A stretch of DNA of 7,273 nucleotides from Paenibacillus sp. (GTDB lineage Bacteria > Bacillota > Bacilli > Paenibacillales > Paenibacillaceae), in assembly GCA_029256665.1 (NCBI GenBank), contig JAQSXN010000190.1, positions 1-7,273 on the forward strand, read 5' to 3'. A program made the translations under genes and the position numbers. How positions within the stretch are numbered: position 1 is the first letter of the stretch; the number at the start of each line of letters is the position of its first letter. The notes under the pieces are model-generated. The model made no database searches. It saw only the letters and a list, made by a program, of their open reading frames with translations, and was not told the DNA's origin. Positions 1-6,242 of this stretch are shown here, piece by piece.

Positions 1-537
1 GAACATGACTTCGCCCGCTACCGTCGGAATGCCGATGCAGTTGCCGTAGCCGGCGATGCCGCTAACGACGTTCTCGAACAAATATTTGACGCGATCGTTA
101 TTCAGGTTGCCGAAGCGCAAGCTGTTGAGCAGCGCCACGGGGCGAGCGCCCATGGAGAAGATGTCGCGGATAATGCCGCCGACGCCCGTTGCCGCGCCTT
201 GGTATGGCTCGACCGCGGAAGGATGGTTATGCGACTCGATCTTGAACACGACGGCTTGGTTGTCGCCGATGTCGACGATGCCGGCGCCTTCGCCCGGTCC
301 CATCAGGACGCGAGGTCCCGTGATCGGGAATTTGCGTAAGATGGGCTTGGAGTTCTTGTATGAGCAATGCTCCGACCACATGACGCTGAATACGCCGATC
401 TCCGTGTAGTTGGGCTTGCGGCCGAGGAAGCCGCAAATCAGTTCGTATTCATGATCCGTAACGCCGAATTGCGTGTAAATGCGCTGATCCGCGATCTGCT
501 CCGCAGTCGGCTCCTTAGCTGTTAATTGCTGCGCCAT
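1..537 (-). CDS. purL: PurL, large subunit of FGAM synthetase (5' part; continues past the left edge)
   Basis: Phosphoribosylformylglycinamidine synthase subunit II. It uses ATP and ammonia delivered by PurQ to turn FGAR into FGAM in the cytoplasm. Only the first 179 codons are inside the window; a full small-type PurL is roughly 740 residues. Visible motifs are WSEHCSYK (residues 54-61, with the family's conserved His57), [13 protein letters not shown] (80-92), ESHNHPSA (101-108) and the glycine-rich [16 protein letters not shown] (118-133), which in this family lies in the nucleotide and substrate binding region. The ATG at 537 is preceded by GGAGGG at 544-549 with a 6-nt spacer, and it lies inside the end of purQ (23-nt overlap), which suggests translational coupling of two subunits of one complex. 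No defect is seen in the visible part. The truncation is caused by the window edge. Confidence 0.97.
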   Translation of the reverse strand, partial: MAQQLTAKEPTAEQIADQRIYTQFGVTDHEYELICGFLGRKPNYTEIGVFSVMWSEHCSYKNSKPILRKFPITGPRVLMGPGEGAGIVDIGDNQAVVFKIESHNHPSAVEPYQGAATGVGGIIRDIFSMGARPVALLNSLRFGNLNNDRVKYLFENVVSGIAGYGNCIGIPTVAGEVMF

Positions 538-1207
538 GTTGTTCCCTCCATGCGTTCAAAATCGATGTAAACATTTTCAGTCCGTCTTCCGAGCCGAGAA
601 TCTGGTTGATCGCGCGCTCCGGATGCGGCATCATGCCGACGACGTTGCCGTCTTTGTTGCTGATGCCCGCGATATTCTCCACGGAGCCGTTCGGATTGGT
701 GTCGCCCGCGTAGCGGAACACGATTTGGTTATTCGCTTTAAGCTCGGCGAGCGTCTCTTCGTCGCAGAAGTAGTTGCCTTCGCCGTGAGCGATCGGAATA
801 TCGATGATTTCGCCTTGCGTATATTGATTCGTGAATGCCGTATTCGCGTTTGTCACTTCAAGAGACGTGCCGTGGCAGCGGAATTTCAGGCCCGTGTTGC
901 GGATTAGGGCGCCCGGGAGCAAGCCCGCTTCCGTCAGGATTTGGAAACCGTTGCAGATGCCGAGAATGTACTTGCCTTCGTCTGCCGCTTTTTTCACTTC
1001 GTTCATCACGTTCGCGAATTGCGCGATCGCGCCGCAACGCAGGTAGTCGCCGTAGGAGAAGCCGCCGGGCACGAGAATGGCGTCGTAAGCGGACAGGTCC
1101 GTAGCGGTATGCCATACGTAATCGACCTGCTCGCCGATCGCTTCTACCGCCTTGTAGCAGTCGATATCGCAGTTGGAGCCGGGAAATACGAGAACCGCGA
1201 ATTTCAT
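515..1207 (-). CDS. purQ: PurQ, glutaminase subunit of FGAM synthetase
   Basis: Class I (triad) glutamine amidotransferase of 230 residues that hydrolyses glutamine and channels ammonia to PurL. The nucleophile motif GICNGFQ places the catalytic cysteine at residue 85. The His-Glu pair is in PHPER (His195, Glu197). The N-terminal VFPGSNCD and the [12 protein letters not shown] segment (46-56) are typical of PurQ. The reading frame stays open 7 codons further upstream, but I chose the ATG at 1207. It gives the family N-terminus [10 protein letters not shown], it has GGAGGG at 1216-1221 with an 8-nt spacer, and it avoids overlap with purS, which ends 4 nt upstream. The length is normal and all catalytic residues are present. 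Confidence 0.97.
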   Translation of the reverse strand: MKFAVLVFPGSNCDIDCYKAVEAIGEQVDYVWHTATDLSAYDAILVPGGFSYGDYLRCGAIAQFANVMNEVKKAADEGKYILGICNGFQILTEAGLLPGALIRNTGLKFRCHGTSLEVTNANTAFTNQYTQGEIIDIPIAHGEGNYFCDEETLAELKANNQIVFRYAGDTNPNGSVENIAGISNKDGNVVGMMPHPERAINQILGSEDGLKMFTSILNAWREQHGAAINS

Positions 1208-1211
1208 GTTG

Positions 1212-1454
1212 TTAACCCTCCAGTTCAAAGCGGTAATCTTCGACGACCGTGTTCGCGAGCAGCTTCTCGCACATTACCTTCAGGCGGGCTTCCGCTTCCG
1301 CGCGGTCGTTAGTGTCAAGCTCGACCTCGAGATACTTGCCGATGCGCACCTTGCCAACTTCCGCGAATCCCATCGAGTGGAGCGCGCCTTGCACGGCCGT
1401 TCCTTGCGGATCCAAAACGTTTTCCTTGATCGTAACGTAGACGGTTGCCTTCAT
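1212..1454 (-). CDS. purS: PurS, small structural subunit of FGAM synthetase
   Basis: An 80-residue protein of the PurS family. It bridges PurQ and PurL in the three-component FGAM synthetase found in Bacillota and archaea. The opening [20 protein letters not shown], the [18 protein letters not shown] segment (about 29-46) and the closing acidic YRFELEG match the small alpha/beta fold of the family; there is no catalytic residue to check. A strong ribosome binding site, AGGAGG at 1460-1465, lies 5 nt before the ATG. It is followed closely by purQ. It is separated from purC by 294 nt containing a palindromic element, whereas the other junctions in the operon are contiguous or overlapping. Confidence 0.96.
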   Translation of the reverse strand: MKATVYVTIKENVLDPQGTAVQGALHSMGFAEVGKVRIGKYLEVELDTNDRAEAEARLKVMCEKLLANTVVEDYRFELEG

Positions 1455-1545
1455 AATAGCCTCCTGAATGTGTGGTTGTTATGGTAAGTCGTTCATCGTG
1501 CTAATTTGGATAGTTGCAGACTTGCGGGCGCTGTTGTCGTATGTT

Positions 1546-1730
1546 CTAACGGACACACAAGACCCTGCTTCGCCGATATGGGCACTTTCGAAAATGTAAC
1601 GGATACAGGTGACGCTATTTACTCAAATAACGTGCCGATCCGGGCTGATTAGACTAAAAAAGGTCTGTGGTGTCCGCTACGTTTCTTTAAACCTCGATGA
1701 TACGCAAAGAGAGGCCGCGGAGTCCGTTAG
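1546..1730. repeat. Nested inverted-repeat element inside the operon, between purC and purS
   Basis: Four related arms share a TAACGGA-type core. The outer arms CTAACGGAC (1546-1554) and GTCCGTTAG (1722-1730) are perfect inverted repeats. The inner arms GTAACGGATA (1596-1605) and TGTCCGCTAC (1671-1680) pair at 9 of 10 positions, counting one G-T wobble. Similarity continues inward: GACGCTATTTACTCAAAT (1611-1628) resembles the reverse complement of 1643-1664. The inner palindrome therefore sits inside the outer one. I see no transposase, coding potential or obvious target duplication. From memory, intergenic elements with CTAACGGACAC ends are common in Paenibacillus genomes, but I cannot verify the family here. 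Because purS, purQ and purL lie downstream, the element must be transcribed and could form a large hairpin in the pur mRNA. Confidence 0.75.
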
Positions 1731-1748
1731 GTGCGCAGCGGCCGCTTC

Positions 1749-2657
1749 CTAAGACAGCTCCAACCCGGTCAAGCGACGGTAGATCTCGCGGTAGCGCGCC
1801 GTGGTAGCCGCGACGACGAGCTCCGGCAGCGGATCCGGCTTGCTGTCGCGATCCCAGTCCGAGCCCAGCAGATAGGTCCGAACCGGCTCCTTGTCCATGC
1901 TGTCGATCTCCACGTCGTAGGCGTAGCTGCCTTCCGACCAGAAGCGCGACGAGTCCGGCGTAAAGATTTCGTCGATGAGGATGACCTTGCCGTCGATCAG
2001 TCCGAATTCGAACTTGCAGTCGGCAAGAATGATGCCGCGTTCCTGGCAATATTCGTGCGCGAACCGGTACAGCGCTAGACTGCGATCCCGCAGCTCCTTC
2101 GCCAGCTCTTCGCCCACCATCTCAGACATCCGCTCGAACGGGATGTCTTCGTCGTGGCCGACGTCGTTCTTCGCCGCCGGCGTAAAAATCGGCTCGGCGA
2201 AATGTTCGTTCTTGCGCATGCCCTCAGGCAGCTTGATGCCGTTGATCTCGCCCGTGTTCGCGTACTGTCTCCAGCCGCCGCCCGTAATGTAGCCGCGCAC
2301 GACGCATTCGATATCGATGCGTTCCGCCTTGCGCGTCACCATGATGCGATTCTTGAGCAGCTCCGGCTCCGTTACCAGGTCGCCCAGCAGCGCAACGTCG
2401 GTATGCACGACGTGATTCTCCTGAAGCTCCTTCGTCGCTTCGAACCAGAACGCCGACAGCCGGTTCAGCACGTTGCCCTTGTCCGGCACCGCCGGGTCCA
2501 GCACATAGTCGAACGCCGAGATGCGGTCGGTCACGACGATGAGAAAGTGTTCTCCAAGATCGTACAGCTCGCGCACCTTGCCTTTGTACACCAGCGGAGC
2601 CTTGACGTAATCGATCGCCGTAGATAATGCCTGCGGCTTTGCGCTCATTCCAGTCAT
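1749..2657 (-). CDS. purC: PurC, SAICAR synthetase (long form)
   Basis: ATP-dependent ligase joining aspartate to CAIR to make SAICAR. Visible motifs (numbered from the ATG at 2657) are KGKVRELYDLG (about 25-35), TDRISAFDYVL (43-53), the substrate-loop-like VVRGYITGGGWRQY (119-132), and LADCKFEFG (211-219), which fits the SAICAR synthetase signature. A DEIFTPDSSRFW segment (229-240) and a basic C-terminal tail with SDWDRDSKPDPLP follow. At 302 residues it is clearly longer than the roughly 240-residue PurC of Bacillus subtilis and resembles the long form also seen in yeast Ade1. The start is uncertain: ATG 2657 has AAGG 9 nt upstream, while ATG 2648 (299 residues) has GAGG 11 nt upstream. An upstream ATG at 2720 would run 52 nt into purB and is unlikely. 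The gene starts 11 nt after purB ends. Confidence 0.95.
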   Translation of the reverse strand: MTGMSAKPQALSTAIDYVKAPLVYKGKVRELYDLGEHFLIVVTDRISAFDYVLDPAVPDKGNVLNRLSAFWFEATKELQENHVVHTDVALLGDLVTEPELLKNRIMVTRKAERIDIECVVRGYITGGGWRQYANTGEINGIKLPEGMRKNEHFAEPIFTPAAKNDVGHDEDIPFERMSEMVGEELAKELRDRSLALYRFAHEYCQERGIILADCKFEFGLIDGKVILIDEIFTPDSSRFWSEGSYAYDVEIDSMDKEPVRTYLLGSDWDRDSKPDPLPELVVAATTARYREIYRRLTGLELS

Positions 2658-2668
2658 CCCCTCGTCCC

Positions 2669-3964
2669 TTAGTTCAAGCCCAATCTTGCGAAAATCGTAT
2701 CCACATGCTTCAGATGCCATGTCGGGTTAAAGCAGTCGTCGATCTCTTCCGTGGACAGCGCCGCCGTAATCTCGGACGTCTCTTCGACGATGGAACGGAA
2801 TTGGCGCTGCTCTTCCCATGCCTGCATCGCTCGCGGCTGCACCGTGTCGTACGCCTGCTCGCGGCTGAAGCCTTTGTCGATCAGCTTCGTCATGACGCGG
2901 CCGGAGAACGGCACGCCGTAAGTCGCGCTCATGTTGCGCTTCATATTTTCGGGGAACACGGTCAGGTTCTGAATAATGTTGCCCAGTCTGTTCAGCATAT
3001 AGTTAAGAAGCATCGTCGAGTCCGGCAGAATGACGCGCTCCGCCGAGGAATGGCTGATATCGCGCTCATGCCAAAGCGGCACGTTCTCGAACGCCGTCAG
3101 CATATGGCCGCGAATGACGCGGGACAAGCCGGACATGTTCTCGCAGCCGATCGGGTTGCGTTTGTGCGGCATCGCCGACGAACCCTTCTGTCCTTTGGCG
3201 AACGGCTCTTCCACCTCGCGGAATTCGCTCTTCTGCAGCGCGCGGATTTCCGTCGCGAACTTGTCCAGCGACGTCGCGATCAGCGCGATGACGCCTACGT
3301 ATTCCGCATGGCGGTCGCGTTGCAGCGTCTGCGTGGAGATCGGAGCGGCCGTGATGCCAAGCTTCTCGCAGACGAACTGCTCCACGAACGGGTCGATGTT
3401 GGCGTACGTGCCGACCGCTCCGGACATTTTGCCGAACTGAACGCCGTAAGAAGCATGCTGGAACCGCTCCAGATTACGCTTCATCTCTTCGTACCACAGC
3501 GCCATCTTGAGACCGAACGTCGTCGGCTCCGCATGAACGCCGTGCGTGCGTCCCATCATCGGCGTATCCTTATATTGAATGGCCTTCTCGCGCAGAATGC
3601 CGATAAATCTTTCGATGTCCTTCAGCAAAATCTCGTTAGCCTGACGAAGCAGGTAACCCGTCGCCGTATCGACGACGTCCGTCGAAGTGAGGCCGTAGTG
3701 CACCCACTTGCGCTCGGGTCCGACCGTCTCGGATACCGCGCGCGTAAACGCGATTACGTCATGGCGCGTGTCCTGCTCGATCTCGTAGATCCGGTCGATG
3801 TCGAAGCTGGCGGACGCGCGCAGCGCTTCTACGTCTTCCTTCGGAATAATGCCAAGCTCGGACCAAGCCTCGCAAGCGCAAAGCTCGACTTCCAGCCAAG
3901 CTTTGAATTTGTTTTCCTCCGTCCAGATGGCTCTCATTTCGGGTCTGCTGTAACGTTCTAACAT
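2669..3964 (-). CDS. purB: PurB, adenylosuccinate lyase
   Basis: Fumarase/aspartase superfamily lyase of 431 residues. It splits fumarate from SAICAR to give AICAR and from adenylosuccinate to give AMP, so it acts twice in purine synthesis. The superfamily signature [10 protein letters not shown] is at 262-271. TRHDV (66-70), VHYGLTSTD (88-96) and [10 protein letters not shown] (138-147, with the conserved His141) are the other active-site regions. The enzyme is a mostly helical homotetramer in this family. The ATG at 3964 gives the normal N-terminus [10 protein letters not shown] and has GAGG at 3970-3973 with a 5-nt spacer. The frame is open upstream to an ATG at 4033, but that would overlap purK. 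The gap to purK is 7 nt, and the ribosome binding site overlaps the purK stop codon. Confidence 0.97.
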   Translation of the reverse strand: MLERYSRPEMRAIWTEENKFKAWLEVELCACEAWSELGIIPKEDVEALRASASFDIDRIYEIEQDTRHDVIAFTRAVSETVGPERKWVHYGLTSTDVVDTATGYLLRQANEILLKDIERFIGILREKAIQYKDTPMMGRTHGVHAEPTTFGLKMALWYEEMKRNLERFQHASYGVQFGKMSGAVGTYANIDPFVEQFVCEKLGITAAPISTQTLQRDRHAEYVGVIALIATSLDKFATEIRALQKSEFREVEEPFAKGQKGSSAMPHKRNPIGCENMSGLSRVIRGHMLTAFENVPLWHERDISHSSAERVILPDSTMLLNYMLNRLGNIIQNLTVFPENMKRNMSATYGVPFSGRVMTKLIDKGFSREQAYDTVQPRAMQAWEEQRQFRSIVEETSEITAALSTEEIDDCFNPTWHLKHVDTIFARLGLN

Positions 3965-3971
3965 GATGGCC

Positions 3972-5150
3972 TCACACCTTCCAAATCGTAGTTTCTTCGA
4001 TCCAAGCCAGCGCCGCTTCCACGTTCGGAGCAAGCACGTTCACATGGCCCATCTTACGCTTAAACACCGCGTCTTTCTTCCCGTACAAATGCACCTTTGG
4101 CGCCACGCCGCGCGCATTCGCCGCCTCGTCCTGCTCCGCCGATCTGGCTAGCAGAGGCTCGACGTGCTGACCCAGCACATTAACCATGACGACGGGGCTC
4201 ATCAGCGCCGTATCGCCGAGCGGCAAGCCGCAGATCGCGCGGACGTGCTGCTCGAATTGCGACGTGCGGCAAGCCTCCATCGTGTAGTGGCCGCTGTTGT
4301 GCGGGCGCGGCGCGAGCTCGTTGACGTACAGCCCGCCGTCCTCCGTCACGAACATCTCCACCGCGATGAGGCCGACAACGCCCAGCCCCTCCGCGATCCG
4401 CACCGCAAGCGATTCCGCTTCGCGGATAACGTCTTCCGGGACGCGGGCGGGAACGATGGACAGATGCAATATATTATCGACATGAATATTTTCCGCAGGA
4501 GGGAACGCTTTTATTTCCCCCTTGGAGCTTCTTGCCGCTATGACCGAAATTTCTTGCTTGAACTTGATGAATTGCTCCAGCACCAGCTGCGTGCCGGCCC
4601 GCGACAACGTTTCGTAGGCTTCCGGAATCTCGTCGCCGCTCCGGATCACCCATTGTCCTTTGCCGTCGTAGCCGCCCGTCGCCGTCTTGAGCACGCACGG
4701 GGTGCCGAAAGCGGCAACCGCCTCGCGCAGCTCGTCCTCGCTCCGGATCTCGCGATACGGCGCCACCCGGACGCCGGCCGCTTCGATCGCCTCTTTCTCG
4801 CGCAGGCGATGCTGCGTCGTATAGAGCAGCTCGCTGCCTTGAGGCACATAGGATTTCTCCATCAGCCGAGCGGCCACCCCGGCGTCTACGTTCTCGAATT
4901 CATACGTAATGACGTCCGACGCTTCCGCCAGCTCGAGCGCCGCGTCCATGTCGTCGTAAGCCGCCACGATCTGCCTGGACACTTGTCCCATCGGCGAGTC
5001 CGGCGTCGGATCCAAGGCGACGAATCGATACCCCATCGCGCTTCCCGCGTTCGCGAGCATGCGCCCCAGCTGTCCGCCTCCGAGAATGCCGATCGTGCCG
5101 CCAGGCAAAATCGTCTTCACGTTGACGGGTCCCGAGAGCCCGCTGCTCAT
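3972..5150 (-). CDS. purK: PurK, N5-CAIR synthetase (ATP-grasp)
   Basis: Uses ATP and bicarbonate to carboxylate AIR on N5; PurE then rearranges the product. It has 392 residues. The N-terminal nucleotide-fold motif [15 protein letters not shown] is at 18-32. The ATP-grasp region includes [14 protein letters not shown] (156-169), the [12 protein letters not shown] segment (192-203) and the metal/ATP-binding [15 protein letters not shown] (276-290). All key segments are intact. The ATG at 5150 overlaps the purE stop as ATGA, a classic coupled start. About 17 residues precede the conserved [10 protein letters not shown], slightly more than usual. The open frame continues upstream through purE to 5591, but that part is a frame shadow with arginine-rich composition. 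The upstream ribosome binding site is weak, consistent with re-initiation after purE. Confidence 0.97.
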   Translation of the reverse strand: MSSGLSGPVNVKTILPGGTIGILGGGQLGRMLANAGSAMGYRFVALDPTPDSPMGQVSRQIVAAYDDMDAALELAEASDVITYEFENVDAGVAARLMEKSYVPQGSELLYTTQHRLREKEAIEAAGVRVAPYREIRSEDELREAVAAFGTPCVLKTATGGYDGKGQWVIRSGDEIPEAYETLSRAGTQLVLEQFIKFKQEISVIAARSSKGEIKAFPPAENIHVDNILHLSIVPARVPEDVIREAESLAVRIAEGLGVVGLIAVEMFVTEDGGLYVNELAPRPHNSGHYTMEACRTSQFEQHVRAICGLPLGDTALMSPVVMVNVLGQHVEPLLARSAEQDEAANARGVAPKVHLYGKKDAVFKRKMGHVNVLAPNVEAALAWIEETTIWKV

Positions 5151-5632
5151 AACGTCTCGCTGCTTTCCAGCACTTCCTGCTTCACGCGGTCGCGTCTTGC
5201 TTGCACGCGAGCCTGAATGTCCGGGTCGAACGCCCCCAGCATCTGCGCGGCCAGCAGGCCGGCGTTGGTGCCGCCCGCATTGCCGATCGCGACGGTCGCC
5301 ACCGGGATGCCGCCCGGCATCTGGACGATGGAAAGCAGGGAGTCGAGCCCGCTTAGATTCGAGGATTTGACGGGAACGCCAATAACCGGCAGAGTCGTCT
5401 TGGCTGCGACCATGCCGGGCAGATGCGCGGCGCCTCCCGCTCCCGCGATAATAACCTTGAGACCGCGGCCAGCCGCGCTCTCCGCGTATTCGAACATCAA
5501 ATCCGGCGTGCGGTGCGCCGACACGACCTTTTTCTCGTAGGCGATGCCCAGCTCCTCGAGAATGTCGCAAGCAAGCTTCATCGTATCCCAATCCGACTTG
5601 CTGCCCATGATGACGCCAACCTTAGCAGACAT
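5147..5632 (-). CDS. purE: PurE, N5-CAIR mutase
   Basis: Class I PurE of 161 residues, which moves the carboxyl group of N5-CAIR to C4 of the imidazole to give CAIR. Motifs are [13 protein letters not shown] (6-18, with conserved Ser11 and Asp14 at the substrate phosphate/ribose site), SAHRTP (38-43, catalytic His40), [15 protein letters not shown] (63-77) and [20 protein letters not shown] (106-125). The presence of purK next door fits class I rather than the class II AIR carboxylase. It is the first gene of the operon. Its ATG at 5632 follows an A-rich and G-rich stretch (GAAGGTGG at 5643-5650) that can serve as ribosome binding site, about 10 nt away. The leader terminator ends 40 nt upstream, so expression depends on readthrough. 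Confidence 0.97.
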   Translation of the reverse strand: MSAKVGVIMGSKSDWDTMKLACDILEELGIAYEKKVVSAHRTPDLMFEYAESAAGRGLKVIIAGAGGAAHLPGMVAAKTTLPVIGVPVKSSNLSGLDSLLSIVQMPGGIPVATVAIGNAGGTNAGLLAAQMLGAFDPDIQARVQARRDRVKQEVLESSETL

Positions 5633-5671
5633 TTGACCAAACCCACCTTCGTTTAATTGTTATTAGAATAG

Positions 5672-5713
5672 AAAAAAGCCCTCCAGCGATCTATACCTCA
5701 TCCGCCACAGGAC
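5672..5713 (-). terminator. Intrinsic terminator (attenuator) in the pur leader
   Basis: Read on the minus strand, GUCCU (5713-5709) pairs with AGGGC (5682-5678), with one G-U pair. GGCGgAU (5706-5700) pairs with AUCGCU (5690-5685) with one bulged G. The hairpin loop is about 9 nt. Six U residues (5677-5672) follow immediately. The hairpin lies entirely upstream of purE with no other gene in between, so it must act as a conditional terminator. A guanine riboswitch lies at the other end of the leader, about 200 nt upstream. Confidence 0.8.
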
Positions 5714-5725
5714 CCAAGCCGAAAT

Positions 5726-5909
5726 ACGTCGCCGCTTGCGGCTCCGTTTCCTTTCGATGAATCCCGGCAGAACGTTACCAAACCATTCTCCATAAGACAG
5801 CACAAGGCTGCCCCTAACGGAAGCAACCTGTCATGCGACCCTCGCGAAGAGGGCGATGCGTAATGTCCTTGTATCGTTCATATAGAACTTGCCTGAATGC
5901 CGATTCATC
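5726..5909 (-). promoter_or_regulatory. Multibranched structured RNA between the guanine aptamer and the terminator (no known class recognised)
   Basis: On the minus strand GAUGAAUC (5909-5902) pairs perfectly with GAUUCAUC (5763-5756). GGCA (5901-5898) pairs with UGCC (5769-5766), leaving two bulged G. GAACGAUAC (5879-5871) pairs with GUAACGUUC (5778-5770) with one A-A mismatch. These collinear pairings make a long closing helix of about 20 bp. Inside it lie a hairpin at 5832-5858 (CCCUC/GAGGG, loop UUCGC) and a hairpin at 5796-5832 (GACAG/CUGUC around GGUUGC/GCAGCC). After it comes a hairpin at 5726-5747 with GCCG/CGGC, loop CAAG, and a tandem G-A pair. There is no T-box, ZTP, glycine, THF or PRPP-type conserved core that I can recognise. 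The function is unknown; the position suggests a part in the termination decision. The structure was predicted by eye. Confidence 0.6.
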
Positions 5910-5912
5910 TAG

Positions 5913-5976
5913 CTCGTAGTCCAGAAAATAAGGTTTCCGGGTAGAAACATTCGGGCCAATCCCGAATATATACGAG
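5913..5976 (-). promoter_or_regulatory. Purine riboswitch aptamer, guanine type
   Basis: Read on the minus strand, P1 is CUCGUA/UACGAG (5976-5971 with 5918-5913). P2 is UUCGG/CCGAA around the loop GAUUGGC. The invariant junction GUUUCUACC follows, then P3 CCGGAAA/UUUCUGG with the loop CCUUAUU, and the J3/1 segment GACUAC. The base at the ligand-specifying position 74 is C, the guanine/hypoxanthine form; adenine aptamers have U there. The L2 and L3 loops keep the G and C residues needed for the loop-loop contact. The aptamer starts about 33 nt after the predicted transcription start and precedes purE, as in the B. subtilis pur operon, where guanine binding promotes premature termination. Confidence 0.95.
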
Positions 5977-6015
5977 TATTGCACTCGGGACAACCTAACA
6001 TCCCAAGCCTATTCT

Positions 6016-6044
6016 AGTTTAAACAATCGTCCAACGACTGTCAA
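6016..6044 (-). promoter_or_regulatory. Sigma-A promoter of the pur operon
   Basis: On the minus strand the -35 box TTGACA (6044-6039) is a perfect consensus. It is separated by 17 bp from the -10 box TAAACT (6021-6016). The start of transcription would be near 6009, giving a leader of about 375 nt before purE. The aptamer begins about 33 nt downstream of that start. Confidence 0.85.
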
Positions 6045-6046
6045 CA

Positions 6047-6090
6047 AAATACGAACATTAATAGACTTCCTTTTACTAAAGTTCGTTTTT
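6047..6090. promoter_or_regulatory. Pair of inverted PurBox operators (PurR binding sites)
   Basis: The Bacillota PurBox consensus is AWWWCCGAACWWT. The plus strand has AAATACGAACATT at 6047-6059 and the minus strand has AAAAACGAACTTT at 6090-6078. Each matches at 12 of 13 positions; both carry A instead of the first C before CGAAC. They face each other across 18 bp, close to the 16-17 bp usual for PurR targets. The proximal box ends 3 bp upstream of the -35 box. In B. subtilis PurR binds such pairs and represses, and PRPP relieves the repression. The purR gene is not in this window. Confidence 0.85.
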
Positions 6091-6103
6091 TTATCAATTT
6101 TGT

Positions 6104-6128
6104 CGGATCGCAACACGTGCGATGTCCG
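6104..6128. repeat. Imperfect inverted repeat in the divergent intergenic region
   Basis: CGGA-TCGCA (6104-6112) and TGCGA-TG-TCCG (6118-6128) are complementary with a 2-nt bulge, around the 5-nt centre ACACG. It lies between the PurBoxes and the start of the divergent hydrolase gene. No U-run follows on either strand, so it is unlikely to be a terminator. It could be an operator or chance. Confidence 0.35.
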
Positions 6129-6184
6129 TTATTCTCCTTGGATTGCCGATTTCTTCCTTCATTCTTCTAGGCCGGGCGCGCCGT

Positions 6185-6212
6185 GAATATAGATAAAGAT
6201 AAGGCATATTCG
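6185..6212 (+). promoter_or_regulatory. Possible sigma-E promoter of the divergent hydrolase gene
   Basis: GAATATA (6185-6191) matches the sigma-E -35 form KMATATW. CATATTCG (6205-6212) matches only the first half of the -10 form CATACAHT, and the 13-bp spacer is 1 bp short. The predicted start near 6218 leaves a short leader before the ribosome binding site. B. subtilis yaaH, a homologue, is sigma-E dependent, which makes this plausible. Confidence 0.35.
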
Positions 6213-6228
6213 GACGTATTGGCAGCAG

Positions 6229-6236
6229 AAGGAGGG
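6229..6236 (+). promoter_or_regulatory. Strong ribosome binding site fixing a GTG start
   Basis: AAGGAGGG lies 6 nt before the GTG at 6243. It decides the start of the LysM-GH18 gene, because the frame is open further upstream and no ATG is suitably placed. Confidence 0.85.
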
Positions 6237-6242
6237 TTAACG

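Noticed and set aside
1455..1545. Internal promoter for purSQL
   Set aside because: I see no convincing -35 and -10 pair on the minus strand in this stretch; only weak TACCAT/CATAAC-like sequences.
1546..1730. Insertion sequence or transposase remnant
   Set aside because: There are no transposase motifs in any frame and no clear direct target duplication. The structure is a small nested palindrome instead.
2627..3961. 444-codon open frame on the plus strand
   Set aside because: It lies exactly antisense to purB, which has full family motifs. The translation is Arg/His/Val-rich with no recognisable domain and no ribosome binding site, so it is a high-GC shadow frame.
4164..5216. 350-codon open frame on the plus strand
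   Set aside because: Antisense shadow of purK, with arginine-rich composition and no motif or ribosome binding site.
5151..5591. N-terminal extension of the purK frame into purE
   Set aside because: The added residues are a frame shadow of purE. The conserved PurK sequence begins just after the ATG at 5150, which forms an ATGA overlap with purE.
5714..5912. T-box, ZTP, PRPP, glycine or THF riboswitch in the leader
   Set aside because: None of their conserved cores (for example the T-box UGGNACCGCG or the ZTP CCGCCUGGGC) is present.
5913..5976. Adenine-type reading of the purine aptamer
   Set aside because: The specifying base in GACUAC is C, not U, and a purine biosynthesis operon is a guanine-riboswitch target.
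6183..6242. Upstream in-frame GTG for the LysM-GH18 gene
   Set aside because: It has no ribosome binding site in front. The extra residues would run through the AAGGAGGG that serves the GTG at 6243, and LysM begins right after that start.
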